A stretch of DNA of 64,000 bases from Ridgeia piscesae. Lineage: Eukaryota > Annelida > Polychaeta > Sabellida > Siboglinidae. Of this stretch, positions 1-11,739 are shown piece by piece (positions within the stretch are counted from its first letter, which is position 1; each line of letters opens with the position of its first letter). A program made the translations under genes and the position numbers. The notes beneath the pieces are model-generated. The model was not told the origin of the DNA, did no database searches, and saw only the letters and a list, made by a program, of their open reading frames with translations. The stretch lies in the NCBI GenBank assembly GCA_025642075.2, contig JAODUO010000871.1, positions 172,223 to 236,222 on the forward strand, written 5' to 3'.

Positions 1-152
1 AAACTAGTTTAATAATAATATTGTTAATATAGATAATTATTCGAACGCGATGCGGAGGCTTTGTTTATCCAGGTTCTGTTTGGTGGCGCTGTTTTGTTGT
101 TTGGTGGCGCCACCATTTGCCGTACACGAAGCCCACAACCAAGACTAACGAC
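1..152. other. No recognised feature
   Basis: AT-rich then mixed sequence with no open frame or motif I recognise. It directly precedes the hAT-like fragment and may be part of that transposon, but no terminal inverted repeat was identified. Confidence 0.3.
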
Positions 153-302
153 ATGTCGCAACGTTCATCGCTAATTTGGCACTTTTTCATCAAAGAGTGT
201 CTGCTATGCTAGAAATGTCTCGAAGATAGCGGGAGAAATACATCGAATTTGACGAAACATGTCACCAATCAAGAAGCTTTCAAAACGTCATGATCAACTC
301 TC
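153..302 (+). pseudogene. BED-type zinc-finger remnant, hAT-like transposon
   Basis: One frame from ATG 153 to the TGA near 300, with a single internal TAG, reads like a BED zinc finger. It has a W-x2-F block (LIWHFF), a cysteine cluster (CLLC, then KC after the stop), and the typical stretch S-G-R-N-T-S-N-L-T-K-H followed by more polar residues. BED fingers sit at the N terminus of hAT transposases and of some host proteins derived from them. The internal stop and the absence of a catalytic RNase H-like region make this a dead fragment. Acidic coding-like sequence continues to about 650 but could not be assigned. The family call is by motif only; a diverged host BED protein is the alternative. 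Confidence 0.42.
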
Positions 303-1389
303 ATCGTACGGCATGTCGACGTCATCGACGTAGTGAAAACGTCGCATTGCCATTGACTCGAGAACGTGTTCTATCAAAATATTCAACAATGAGCAAGCAG
401 TGGACATCAAGTTACAGTCGAAGCGAATCGCCATCGGTTGCCGAATCTACTAAGTAACTGCGGCCACAGCGTCAAGAAGTGACATATACGACGTGACTGA
501 TTAACGATGACGATTCGCTTACTGCATCTACTGTCACTGTGACACTGGCACTGGCCAAACAGGTTCACCACTGCCAGAGGCAGAGCCAGAGGTAGAGGAA
601 GAAACTGACCTGTTCTTGAAAACAGTTGCAAAAACATTATGGGGCTTGTTATGTGTACTTGATAACATGGTAATTTAAGTTTTATATTAAAAACTATTGG
701 TGTGAACTGGAAAGTACAATTGTAATTTTAATTAATATTTTTTCTATTATTAATTAGTGTTATTTTATCGCAATCATCTAGTTTTTATGCTAAATCACAA
801 TTATCTTTACGATACAATTAATAATAATAAAGTTGTAACAGTGAGTGTTCAGCTGTGCTGGCAGTGACACTATTATAAGTGATAGGTGTTTTTATATAAT
901 AATAACATATTATTTGTATGTTTCATTTGTTTCAGCTGTATTTGTTGATGGTCATTTTAGGAGACACATTGACTTGAAAATAAGCTGCTATATTAAAGTG
1001 TATTTACAAACAGCTGGGGTGAAGTACTGTTATTAATTTACAATAATTCAGTGCAATTCATTAATTTATTTGTCACTAGGTATTTTATTGCAGTTGTCTT
1101 TATTGTTTCAATATTATATCACAGTAACCTTTTAGTTTTACAACAGTAATCAATGATATTGAAACTGTTGTTTATGTACTTACATAAATTGAAAATTGCA
1201 TATTCATCATTGTTTGCATGACTATAAGTATAAAATTATCACATATTTCCCTACAAGTGAAAAATTGTGTGTGTTTCTATGGCATTAGTCTAAGTGGATA
1301 GTAGTGTGTTTCTTTGGAGATCTCTACTGTACTGAATTACACTTATAAGGTCAATTTTGAGTATCGACTAAAAATCTGGTATCGATTGA
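303..1389. other. AT-rich sequence, nothing recognised
   Basis: No convincing coding sequence. About 640-1300 is strongly AT-rich with poly-T and ATTAAT-type tracts, typical of intergenic or intronic DNA. Short open frames here lack any family signature. Confidence 0.4.
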
Positions 1390-1515
1390 TATCGAAGAAT
1401 TCTGGTATTGAACCAGTAATATATCGATCGGTATCGAAGAATTCTGGTATCGAACCAGTAATATATCGATCGGTAACGAAGAATTCTGGTATCGAACCAG
1501 CAGTACTTCTGTTGC
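1390..1515. repeat. 42-bp tandem repeat, three copies
   Basis: Three copies begin at 1390, 1432 and 1474. Each contains TATCGAAGAATTCTGGTAT followed by a CGAACCAG and ATATCGATCGG segment. The unit is a multiple of three, so the frame stays open and reads as a 14-residue repeat (S-K-N-S-G-I-E-P-V-I-Y-R-S-V). Fragments of the same motif (GGTATCGATCGGTATCGAAC and similar) recur at about 1600-1650. I see no reason to call it coding. Confidence 0.75.
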
Positions 1516-1589
1516 ATACTATGCTTCTACTGGGAACTGTGTTCTAAGTGAAAATTAGACTTAATTACAACGTAAGTATAGAGTATCGA

Positions 1590-1655
1590 GTATCGAACAA
1601 AATTCAGGTATCGATCGGTATCGAACAAAACCTGGTATCGAACCAGCACTAGTTT
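1590..1655. repeat. Diverged outlier of the GGTATCGA repeat
   Basis: TCAGGTATCGATCGGTATCG and CCTGGTATCGAACCAGCA match pieces of the 42-bp unit at 1390-1515, rearranged and separated by unrelated bases. It is a decayed part of the same array. Confidence 0.5.
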
Positions 1656-2385
1656 GGGATGTAGAAACAAATATTCAAATACGCAAAACTGTTCTGCTGC
1701 TTGTGCGATTGGGAGTGGATTGTTATACTGGAATTCCCCAAAACTGTGTACCCATCTTCCAATTTGGGCAAGTATTAGCACTGTTCTCCAACACTCTTGT
1801 TTAAAATAGCCTAGTGTACTTTCTAGATTAATACCTTCTCATCTTTGCCCTTCTGATACTGCAGATAAGGAGATAACTCATGTGTAACAAAATATTTAAA
1901 CATCAAAGCTAGCCCTTTTGATTAAGAAGAGTATGAGAGAACTAAGAAATCCCTAATGGAAGAAAAAGCTGTGATTAAGTTGATATACCAAAGATATCAC
2001 CAGAGTTACTAATGCAGCCCAACGTTGATAATATTAATCAGTATTATTTTTTAATATTCATGAGATGATGCCCACCTTGGTATTGGTATCAGGGGCTCAA
2101 ACATATTATGTTGGTCATCAGAAACTATGGAATTTGACCAGAATATCGGCAAGATAAGTAGCCCGCACACCGCGAAGACTCACGACACGCTAAAGATGCT
2201 TGAGCGAGTCTTGAGGATCAAATATGTTTGATTTTTCGGAAGCGTCTTAACGTGTTTTGACCTCGTCTCGACCGTGTCTTGTCTCAAAACTTGGTGTGTG
2301 GGCAATTTGCGGTTGAGACGAGACGCAAAAATCCCATTTACCAATGAGGAGAAGGCCAGGAGTCGCATGATACATCGTACAAAGT

Positions 2386-2592
2386 GGAATATGGCCGATA
2401 CTTGGTCAGAAGAAGTTGAGGCTCGCCTAATAACATCTTGGCTAAAAATTCCCGCTATTGTATGACATACCGGTAGCTGATAAGCATTATCTCAGTCATG
2501 TTTTAAAAGAAAGGGCATTTCGGCAGATTGCAAAGGAAATAAATTTATATGACAGATGGCGTATGTGTAAAATTTACAATAGATCTTCCTAA
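2386..2592 (+). pseudogene. MADF (Myb/SANT-like) domain fragment, frameshifted
   Basis: The first part, in the frame of 2274, reads W-S-E-E-V-E-A-R-L-I-T-S-W ending at about 2455. After a one-frame shift the sequence continues from 2458 as L-Y-D-I-P-V-A-D-K-H-Y, then K-E-R-A-F-R-Q-I-A-K-E-I-N-L to a stop at 2590. The order W-S-E-E, L-I-x2-W, L-Y-D, Y, then A-F-x-x-I-A-x-E-I is the MADF pattern (three-helix DNA-binding domain). Its position between inverted repeats says it was the DNA-binding protein of the transposon. The frameshift and the lack of more sequence make it inactive. Confidence 0.6.
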
Positions 2593-2750
2593 CCTGAAAT
2601 TATACGGCGCCTGTATCATACTAGTGTGGCAGTAATCATAGGTCCAGTGGTGTTTTGCCATTTTTACTAAAAAATCTTATCAAATTCTACAGTAAGACAA
2701 TATTTATAAGCTAAATCTGTAACATATATCATGTGTCAAGATGAAACATG

Positions 2751-2943
<193 letters not shown>

Positions 2944-3223
2944 ATCAAAATAGTTTTGTAATGTTTGCCAAATGTAAAATGTGATGTTTTCACCACAGTG
3001 CCATAATTCTGGTTCATATGTCCATATTAATGTTATAATTATACCAGGCTTGTTCAACAGTACGTATTTTTGACAACTACAATCCACGTTTTACGGCACA
3101 AGAGGTGAAGAAACAAAATTTAATGGTTTCTCTTCGTACTCAGTTTGGCCATTTTACTTTCCACGTTAGCCACATGAGCACATGAATCGACCCGTCTTGA
3201 GCGAGTCTTCGCGGCGTGCAGGC

Positions 3224-5580
3224 AAATCAACTAAAGATTCACCTATGACTTGCTTAAGACTCGACCTCAATACTCGCTAAAGACACGGCCAAGAAGCATG
3301 TATTCCCTTTTTCCCCATTGTACCGTTTGGATTGATTTGGCTATGTCACCCAATCTTGTTACACTTACTTACCACTTACCACTGGACCTTCCTTTTTAGT
3401 CCTTTGGGCCGAAAAGCATCGTTGTGTGTCCACTGTCTGCTGTTCGCCGTTAGCTCTCAGATCTCAGAAACTGTTGAAGATGTTTTTTTTTATTTTCTAT
3501 AAACATTTCTTAGGGTACTGTCCACAAGAAATGTAAATTTGACACATTTTAAAGCCTTCTAGGGTCCTATAGGGCCTAAAAACCGATTCTTTATCTGTTT
3601 TCCTATTTTATTCAAAATATCATGAAGCATTTCCTCTGTAAATTTGCATACACTTATCTCAGGGCATCTTCATTTCATCACTACTGATTTTCGGTAAATG
3701 CAAGTTATATTTATGTTGATGTTTGTTTAATTATCCTTAAAATGATGTGCTGGTTAAAGATGTACTGTCACATGTGACAAACATAAAATTTGTATTCTGG
3801 ACTACTGTAGAGTTAAAATTCATACACTTTATTGCTATTGTCTGCTGCATTCACACAATTTGGCTGTTTCTGGTTATCTATTAGGTGATTATGTATGTGG
3901 TGAAGAGACTAGGTGATGACTATGATTCACCAAAGTGCATTTCATTCATAATTACCAACTCACTATAATCGTCCAAAGGATTTCAGGGCCATATGGCCCA
4001 TTTTTCTGACTGTTGTCAGCAGCTCCTCGCAAGGCCTTATGTGTGCTTCAGTCATTTGGTGCACAATCATTGGTGACATGATCAGTGTAGCTGATGCCAA
4101 AGGTCTTTCAGAAACACCTTATTAATGGGACTCAATTTGTTCATTTCTTTGTCAGATAATTTCATATTGAAGCTGGCTTAAAATCATGGAATGATTTTTG
4201 TTTGTTTTGCACAATGATTGCTCATTTCATTACATTTATCACTGATGGTGTTGTTCTTTGCTGCCATATAACAGTTGAATGGTTGAACATCAGACATTTG
4301 TTCATCAAAAAGAAAAGGTTGATAGCTGCTTGAGTTGTGCATATTTTATTAAATTTATCAAAATTAAACCAGTAAGAATAGTGTAAATATGGTCATTCAA
4401 CGAACACGTTACTTAAAAATAACATTTGTTCAGTGACTACTAACTGTTTTATTATAAGAGACATTTATCTTGATCCATCAGTAGCTTAGCTATTACCCTG
4501 TAGCGTTATCACATCTATACACTTGCACTATTTCCCCTGGTATATAATGAGCAAGGTGGGGTGCCTCACAGATTCTCTAAACCACCTCGCCATAAATATA
4601 CCGAAATTGCAGCCTCGTTATTTCGTGCAATAAATTTTCTTTTATATCACAACTATTTGAAGGTCGGCAAGCAGTACAAAATGATGCCGTAAAGTCACAT
4701 TTCTGCAACATCTCACATTTTGTAATAGTCTATTTTAATCATCTAAAATGGCCCAGTGTGAGGTAAGAAGCACCTCTTACAATTATCGCTATAGGAAAAT
4801 GTGAATGATGTTACGTATTAGCCATCCAATCACATAACATTCATTTTTTTGCTCCTTCAGTGTTTTACCCATCCACCCATATTTCTACCCGTCCATATTC
4901 GTTTTTACCCGTCCAAATGACGGGTTGACAAGTCTCTACATAAAGCTATGACGGGGCCAAGCAAGTGTCCCTACATTGCTGGTGGCCATTTGTACATGTT
5001 AGAGATACGGAAATTTGCTTACGTATTATTTGATCGTCATTAACTCTTGTGTATGTGTATGTTTATGATTAGTATATCACTGTGACATACTAAAAATAAG
5101 TAGTTGGTCATTGAGCTATATCATATCGTCCACTCGGCAGTGACAATGTCTGCCTGACTCACTGTCGATCAATAACTTTTTTTAACTAAGGCAGCTGTAT
5201 GTTGTCATCATTCAGCAAATGAGTTGAAAAAATTATTTCTGTTGTGGCATTTTGTAAATTGGTATTCTTGAATGATTCAGGTTTCCCTCAGCTAAACTAG
5301 TTTGTCACATAAGCTGATGATAGTAGTTGCTCTCTGCCGGCTAAAATAATAACCATGAGATGAGCAACCGAATAAATAAATCAGTTGATACATCCAGCGT
5401 GAAAGTTTATTAAAAATTAACATTGGTGACATGTACAACTGTTCATTGCTTCACTTCATTGCTCATCCAATCAAAGGATTTGTGCATGGATGAACTATGC
5501 ATCACCCACTTGATAATCCAATCCATGCTTTCATAGCCAGTTCATCTTTTCCATGCACTAGTAATTTAAAAATTTGCACA
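3224..5580. other. Non-coding stretch, nothing assigned
   Basis: No coding region, RNA gene or clear repeat pair recognised. Near 4860-4935 there is a local repetition of ACCCGTCCA-type motifs, echoed by an inverted GGACGGGACCC near 6065; this could be the ends of a diverged transposon, but it was too weak to call. Confidence 0.35.
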
Positions 5581-5715
5581 ACTACCTAGAATTCTTTTCT
5601 TTATGCTTAATAAACTTTAGACGGAGTTAATCTGGAACAAAGTACAAACAATACCTAGCTCCAGATTAACTCTGTCTAAAGTTTATTAAGCATAATCAAA
5701 AGAATTCTAGGTAGT
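5581..5715. repeat. Near-perfect hairpin (foldback MITE-like)
   Basis: The left arm starts ACTACCTAGAATTCTTTT and runs through CTTAATAAACTTTAGAC to GTTAATCTGGA at about 5636. After a ~23-base spacer the right arm returns as TCCAGATTAAC, GTCTAAAGTTTATTAAG and AAAAGAATTCTAGGTAGT. The arms are about 55 bases with only a few mismatches. Such short, high-identity palindromes are typical of recently inserted MITEs. If transcribed it would make a long dsRNA stem. Confidence 0.85.
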
Positions 5716-5881
5716 AACACAATGATTACAGCAAGGAAAACAAGCTCCTCGTCATGGGTGAATATGAACTTAAAAAGTCTTGGTTAATCATTATTGTTCG
5801 CCTTAGTGGGGACAGAAACCAAAAAACACTGTCCACATTCAGCAGGTGGTCACTGATGTAAAGGATTGAAAATGATCGGGA

Positions 5882-5976
5882 CACTGGAATAATGTCCCAA
5901 CATAGCAGATACTCGCAGGTCAAGTGGTCACTGGAATATTGTCCCAACATAACAGATGCTCGCTGGTCAGGGGTCA
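5882..5976. repeat. 47-bp tandem duplication
   Basis: Two adjacent units beginning CACTGGAATA at 5882 and 5929 share TGTCCCAACATA, CAGAT and CTCGC blocks, with several substitutions. There is no coding role. Confidence 0.6.
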
Positions 5977-6369
5977 CTGAAGGCAGTTATTACTGTACTG
6001 TTAAAGCATGTTCCCCAAAGACTCAATTTGTCAGCATAAAATGGAATATTTTGTGGGTGTAAATGGACGGGACCCTTGCTACATGTATGGCAAATAACTA
6101 TCACTTGAGCCGTTGATGCAGATCTGATGGATATATTTTGTGCTTCAAAATACAGGTAAATGTCAATAAATCAACTGTTCTTAAACTGATTAAAACAAGC
6201 ATCATGACTGACATCAAAATATATTTAATCTTTGTGTGTCTCAGTCGCCATAACATAAATAACACCGTTCTTGACCCACCAGACACCATTTAATGAGTTG
6301 TTTACAAGACAGACACAGGCCGGCCTGCATGGAGTGCCTATCAGTCAGTCAGAGTGATCCTGTGACATG

Positions 6370-7787
6370 GTGTCATATAGAATATTGACCCGGGGGTAAA
6401 GTGACCCGCCGGTCACTATTCTATATAGAATAATGACTGACAGGTGTCATGTAGAATATTGACCCGGGGGTAAAGTGACCCGCGGGTCACTATTCTATAT
6501 AGAATAATGACCCCCCGGGTCACTTTTCCATAGATTTTCATTTATAGAAAAATTACCCGCCCTATAGAAAATTACCCGCCCCCATATTTTATGGATATAT
6601 ATTTGATATAATGGTTTTATCATAATGTTAAATTACAGCACAACCAACTATTTAACTTCAAAAGATAGTATCTAATCTTAAATACCAAATAAAATGAAAA
6701 AGTTTTTTTTCTTTGTTGAACCTGTTAGCGAATGTCATTGATATTTTTAAAATAACCTATTCTTTCATACTTTGTAAATACAATATTTAAAAGCCTTTTA
6801 TACTATCAAAAAGTTTGTTTTGGGTGGCTCTAGGGGTGGGAGGTCATATTTCTATCATGGTATAGTATATTGACCCCGTGGCTCATTGTACATAGAAAAC
6901 TGTAAAACTTTGACAATTTGCATAGTTATGGGCTTGTAGTTTTATCATACAAACATCACAGAGAAATGTCTATTTGGTAATAGCTATGTTTGTTTTGGGT
7001 GGCTGTTGGGGTGGGGTCATATTTCTATGTTATAGTATATTGACCCATGGCTTGATATACATAGAAAACTGTAAAACTTTGCCAATTTCGATAGTTATGG
7101 GCTTGTGGTTTTATGGAGAAAAAAACCTACAAGCCCATAACCACCCAAACTGACAAAGCTGTACAGTTTTCTATGTATAACAACATTAACAAGCCATGGG
7201 TCAATATACTATACCGTAGAAATGTGACCCCCTGCTACAAAACATTTATTTGGTAATTATCAAATGAATATTTACTGTGATGCTTGTATGAATTGTACAT
7301 TGTCACATAACCATATAAATTGGCAAATATGTTTATAACATTTACTATTATGAGCCACAGGTCAATATACTATACCATAGAAATATGACCCCCCCCCCAC
7401 CTCATTTCATTTGCCTACGACAGTTAGCAGAACATGGACCAAGCAAAATGTTTTCCATGAAATTGGACACAAAATAAAATACTGGTGTTGGTGCAAGTGA
7501 CAAACAATATGCTCACTGAGCAGTGTCTGTTTGAAAAGGAGATCTTTCACTGGAAAAAAGTATGTTGGCACAACAATAATATTATTAATGTATCAAAGTG
7601 CTATGTTGCATAAATATAAACAAAACGTTACCTTCAATGTCATTAATACTCCAATAACATACAAAAAAGAAAAACCCATGAAGAAACAAGGGGTGGGTCA
7701 TTTTTCCATATGGGGGTCAATTTTCTATTGTAGTATTTTGACCCCCGGGTCACTTTTTTATGCGGGTCAATATTCTATCTGACACCG
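6370..7787. mobile_element. Foldback element A (modular inverted repeat)
   Basis: The left end GTGTCATATAGAATATTGAC and the right end GTCAATATTCTATCTGACAC (7766-7785) are inverted repeats. Inside, arms are built from reiterated modules: GGTATAGTATATTGACCC-like, ACATAGAAAACTGTAAAACT-like and TATGGGCTTGTGGTTTTAT-like. They run in one orientation to about 7122 and in the opposite orientation after it. The first ~73 bases of the left end are tandemly duplicated (6370 and 6443). No transposase. The same family recurs at 15752-17822 and, with changed interior, at 19264-20357 and 22108-22766. Confidence 0.7.
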
Positions 7788-8948
7788 GAACCATGACTGA
7801 CGTCACATAGTCTCATGCTGTTTTCACTCTGGGAGTTTCTGTAAAATGACACATTCTTATGGCATTCGTAAATACATTTTCAGTGGTACCATTTGAAAGT
7901 GCATACAGTAGTAGTTATTACATTTTATCCAAGGATATGGCTGTTAACTTAGTACAGTTAACAATAATTATGTTAATAGAGTAGAGAAACCTTGTTGAAA
8001 ACACAAAATTCATAATATGTGGACAACATCATTTCCATGGAAACGTTGACATCCCATGTTCCTAGTCTTCCAAATTAGCTGGTTGCCGAACTGGGAATTA
8101 CTAGTCTAGTTAGCAATGCACAGTAAACCTATTATTATATATTGACAAACCTTTTGTTAGCATTTGCATTGATGCATTTTCAGCTAATTACCTATGTCAT
8201 TTTTCATCTTATAAAAGGTTATGTCTGCATGGTGCATTGTATGGCACTATAATAAATGTTCATGCATGCTAAAGTGTGGCTCAACTTTTGCCTTGAAGAG
8301 ACTATGAGAAACCAATAAATGTGCCAGTGTATTCAGATATATGGTCAATCAAACCTAAGAACCTTGCACATCATAACCAACATCGCATCTGAGTTTATTG
8401 GTCAAGCAACTCGCCATGAGTAAGATGTCAGGCTTGGAGGAATCGACTATTTTATTAGAATCTTCCACTTTGACACCACAATCTGAGTTAATTACTGATG
8501 TGAACATTTTAATTGCAGTCTTTAACTTCACATCATTTATATTTTCTACCAAGATGGCGCACTTTACATCTACTGCTGACAGCCCATCATGCACATTTAT
8601 TTCTGATGGTTATCTACATTTATTGCTGACTGCCCATCACCTCCATTTACTGCAAACACATTACTTGTCAGTTTAGATTTTTGTTGTGATAGCCTGAACA
8701 TTGTAATGTGCACATGTGCATTTTAAGTGAATGCTTCATGTTGTTCATTACATAGTTTTTTATTCATTATTTTGTTATACTCACAAATGTAGAAACAAAT
8801 CATGCTGGTGATGTACAAGTGAATGTGTGTTTCAGTAGAAACCAAAGGTCTGATGTAATTGTATGTCAGCTGCTAAGATACTACCAGCACTTTTGACAAG
8901 TGAAATACTCTGCCTAGTGAGTATGTTGCTAAAAGATATCATCTGCAG
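7788..8948. other. Probable WNK intron, upstream of first exon in window
   Basis: No exon signature for a kinase domain or PF2 domain was seen. The segment ends in the acceptor ATCATCTGCAG just before the first WNK exon, so it is probably the 3' part of a WNK intron. How far that intron reaches to the left cannot be told from the window. Confidence 0.45.
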
Positions 8949-9145
8949 GTGGGCTACACTGACCAGTTGGATGCAGCACTTGACCAGCACCCTGAGCAGG
9001 AGCTTCAACAACTACAACAGCAGCACGTTCTTCAACAACAGCAGCAACAGCAGCAGTCACAACCTCAACAATCTCAGCAGCAGCTTGCTCAGACATCAAC
9101 AACCCCTGTTCCAGATGACAGTTTGTGTCACGTGTCTAAAGACAG
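8949..9145 (+). CDS. WNK-family kinase, internal exon: Q-rich linker
   Basis: The exon begins after CTGCAG (acceptor 8947-8948) with V-G-Y-T-D-Q-L-D-A-A-L, runs through a glutamine-rich stretch and ends S-K-D plus two bases at donor AG|GTATGA. The two leftover bases join the first base of the next exon to make serine (S-D-A-E-H). This is the linker between the N-terminal kinase/autoinhibitory part of a WNK (lysine-deficient kinase controlling cation-chloride cotransporters through SPAK/OSR1) and its second PF2/CCT-like domain. There is no initiator codon here; the first residue is an internal valine. Assignment rests on the downstream exons; the exon alone would be anonymous. Confidence 0.65.
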
Positions 9146-11739
9146 GTATGATAATATTTTTTTACCAAATTTGCTTTGGGGCCATTACGTGTCAGATGAA
9201 CACATTATCTGGCAACTTTCCACTACATCATCTTAGAATTGGCAGATTTTTTTTATATGTCAATATATGTTTTAAAACTAGCTTATCCTGAACATTTGAG
9301 CTTCATTTCACAATTTTCCAAAGTCTGTTGCAAATCTGAAGTTGTAACTTTTATCAGATTTGTGACAAGTTAAAATACAATTTTCAGGGGCTCAGCACTT
9401 TATTTTTGCATCACACATATCCAACAACATGGATAAATCATATTTTCATCCAATACACACATGGTCATATCTCCAGGGGTACAGGTAACATAACTTAGCA
9501 AATTTACATTTGTATTATATAATTATATATATTTATTGCCTAACATAGACTTAGTCTGGCTCCGTCGCTTCACAAGGTGCAATAGACTTGGCCGCACCCA
9601 AGTTGCTCGCCATAATTAATAAAATGAAAAAATGACCTATCCCCACAGCTCCCACCACCCCATCCAATCACTGAGTCTCTTCTCTTCTTACTTGGCGCCA
9701 CCATTGTTTAAGTCTTGCCATTGCGTAGCTCTGTATTTATCAGTTTTGTGACCTGATATCATATTTTATTTAAACAAAGTTACGGTTTATTGTTTTTCTT
9801 TTCACCTCTGCAATAAAATGGGCTGTTTTCAGACCACTTTTCAGTTTCTATTATTAGCCGTTTTTCGACTTCGCCATTTCAATTTTAACATAATTGTAAT
9901 GGCGGACGACTCGCGAACACGTCACCGTCTGCACTAGACTCATGCGCGGCGGCGATAATCATCCGAACAAGTGTCTCTTGCCTCGGTAGTATAGTCGGCA
10001 ACAATTATGACACTTGTTCACAGTGGACTGATTAAGTATGGAATGAAATAGTATAAACGCCTCTCCGTTTCAGAAACGCAGGCGCCTGACACATGTAACA
10101 TCGCTACAATCCGCGCTATTAGATGCACAGCCACAAGCGGGCTAGCCTACAGACATGTAGCATATATCGCGGCAGCTTTCTTGGGTTTTTTCTGGTGCCA
10201 TCCCCGGAGATGGTCCAAGACTGTGATCGTTAGACCATGTTGGAAGATATTCTCACTCGTCTTCGCGAACAGCCTGTATTACCAACGCGCGATTAGCGAT
10301 GGTTCAACCGTCGTTGGGGGCGCGGAGGCCCAGTTTCGACCTGGGCGTTCAATGGAATTGCCCGGACAAAAAATAGTCCTGCCAGTTGGATTCCCAATAG
10401 AGAATCCAAGCACATCTGGCAGTCCATGTCAATGGACTTACGCCGACAGGCCTGACCCAGGCGGAAAACCGGTGACCGGAGGCCCAGAGGTCAGTCCGAA
10501 GCCGGAGACCGGCCAGTTCTCCGGAGAGGCAGAGATTTACCCCGTTCGGTGCAGGTCACCGACCGAAGCCAATCAGAAACTGCCGCAGCTTTAGCATTAA
10601 CCTCGTCAATATACGTTACAACATTTGCTTTTCTCGACGTAGTTGAGATCGCCCGGTCTCTGGGGATGGCAACCGAACAAACAGGCTGCAATTACAGGAA
10701 AAATTAGGCGCATTAAAACCGGAGTTTGCCTTCGCCGGCTCCACAACACGGGGGCCTGTTTCGCGACCCACAACCCACTCGCAACTGGAAGAGCGGGTTT
10801 TCGGATGTAACATATTTTTCTGAGTCGTCCCTTAATTAGGCCACCAGCCACCCGTGTTTGTCCAGGCAGTGCCCAGGCACACGCACAGTGAAGTCGGGGT
10901 TACAACACTGTATCTTGACCCAGAAAGCAAATGCAATTAACTCGGTCATCAGTGGCTGGTAAGCCCTGGTAGAGTGTGGTGCTATTTTGACAATCAGCAT
11001 GAAGCCTGGCTTTTGTAAACGTGTGAACATTGTTCTTGGAACTGAGATTAAAACTAATGTCAGAACAAAACAGACGGCGTGGGATTGATGCCAACAAAGG
11101 ATGATGACATAATATTTAAGTGCCGGCGAATGCAGCAGCGGCAACGACTCAGACACGGACACACTACACTGAACGACATCGTCATGCCATTCGCGACAGC
11201 GTTCTTTGACAGCGACAAAACTACACTAGTGCTGACAAAGGATTATAATATTTGATGATGATTGTCTGGTGCACGCGGACCCACGGCAACGGTCAAGTCA
11301 ACGATGTTGCTAACTTTGAAATGAATACATGAAATGGCGCCGCCGTGCCGTTCCCTTTGCCAACCTAGCCAAGGCATTCTTTGAAGGCGATGATGAAAGG
11401 GACTTTTGTGGAGTTTAACTGTGACATGTTTTTATATTCTGATCGATGTATCTGAATATTTTATGGACATGGGATTTTATTAACTTTGTTATATCATTTG
11501 TTTTGCACAAGTGGCAATTGTAATACAATGTGTTATTTATAAAACCAGCTTCGTTTCTTCGGTAAGTTTTTAACGTTTATACTGACAATTCTATGACCCA
11601 TATGTCAATGTGTTTCGGCAAATTACTGTATTTAAAGCCGCACCCCAACTTTGGCGTTTTCGTCCTCATTTCGGCTACACACTACTGTATTAGTAGCCGC
11701 GGCTAGTAATACAGGATTTACGGTAGTCACTATTCGACG
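9146..11739. other. WNK intron, unassigned repeats and GC-richer island
   Basis: 9146-9880 is AT-rich with nothing recognised. About 9900-11350 is distinctly GC-richer, with GGCCCAG/CTGGGC and CCGG-rich short repeats. The open frame at 10181-10594 is low-complexity and has no family signature. The proximity and composition suggest this is the non-coding or gag part of the DIRS-type element that follows, but I could not find its terminal repeats. Confidence 0.35.

Noticed and set aside
4860..6080. Possible transposon between ACCCGTCCA-rich and GGACGGGACC sequences
   Set aside because: Matches are too short and imperfect to define inverted termini by eye.
8863..9291. 142-residue + strand frame overlapping the first WNK exon in another frame
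   Set aside because: It reads the CAA/CAG tract out of phase as Ser/Asn and runs through the splice donor; the exon frame joins correctly to the next exon.
10181..10594. 137-residue + strand frame in a GC-rich island
   Set aside because: Low complexity (Pro/Gly/Glu), no family motif, overlapping frames on the other strand of equal length; probably transposon non-coding DNA.
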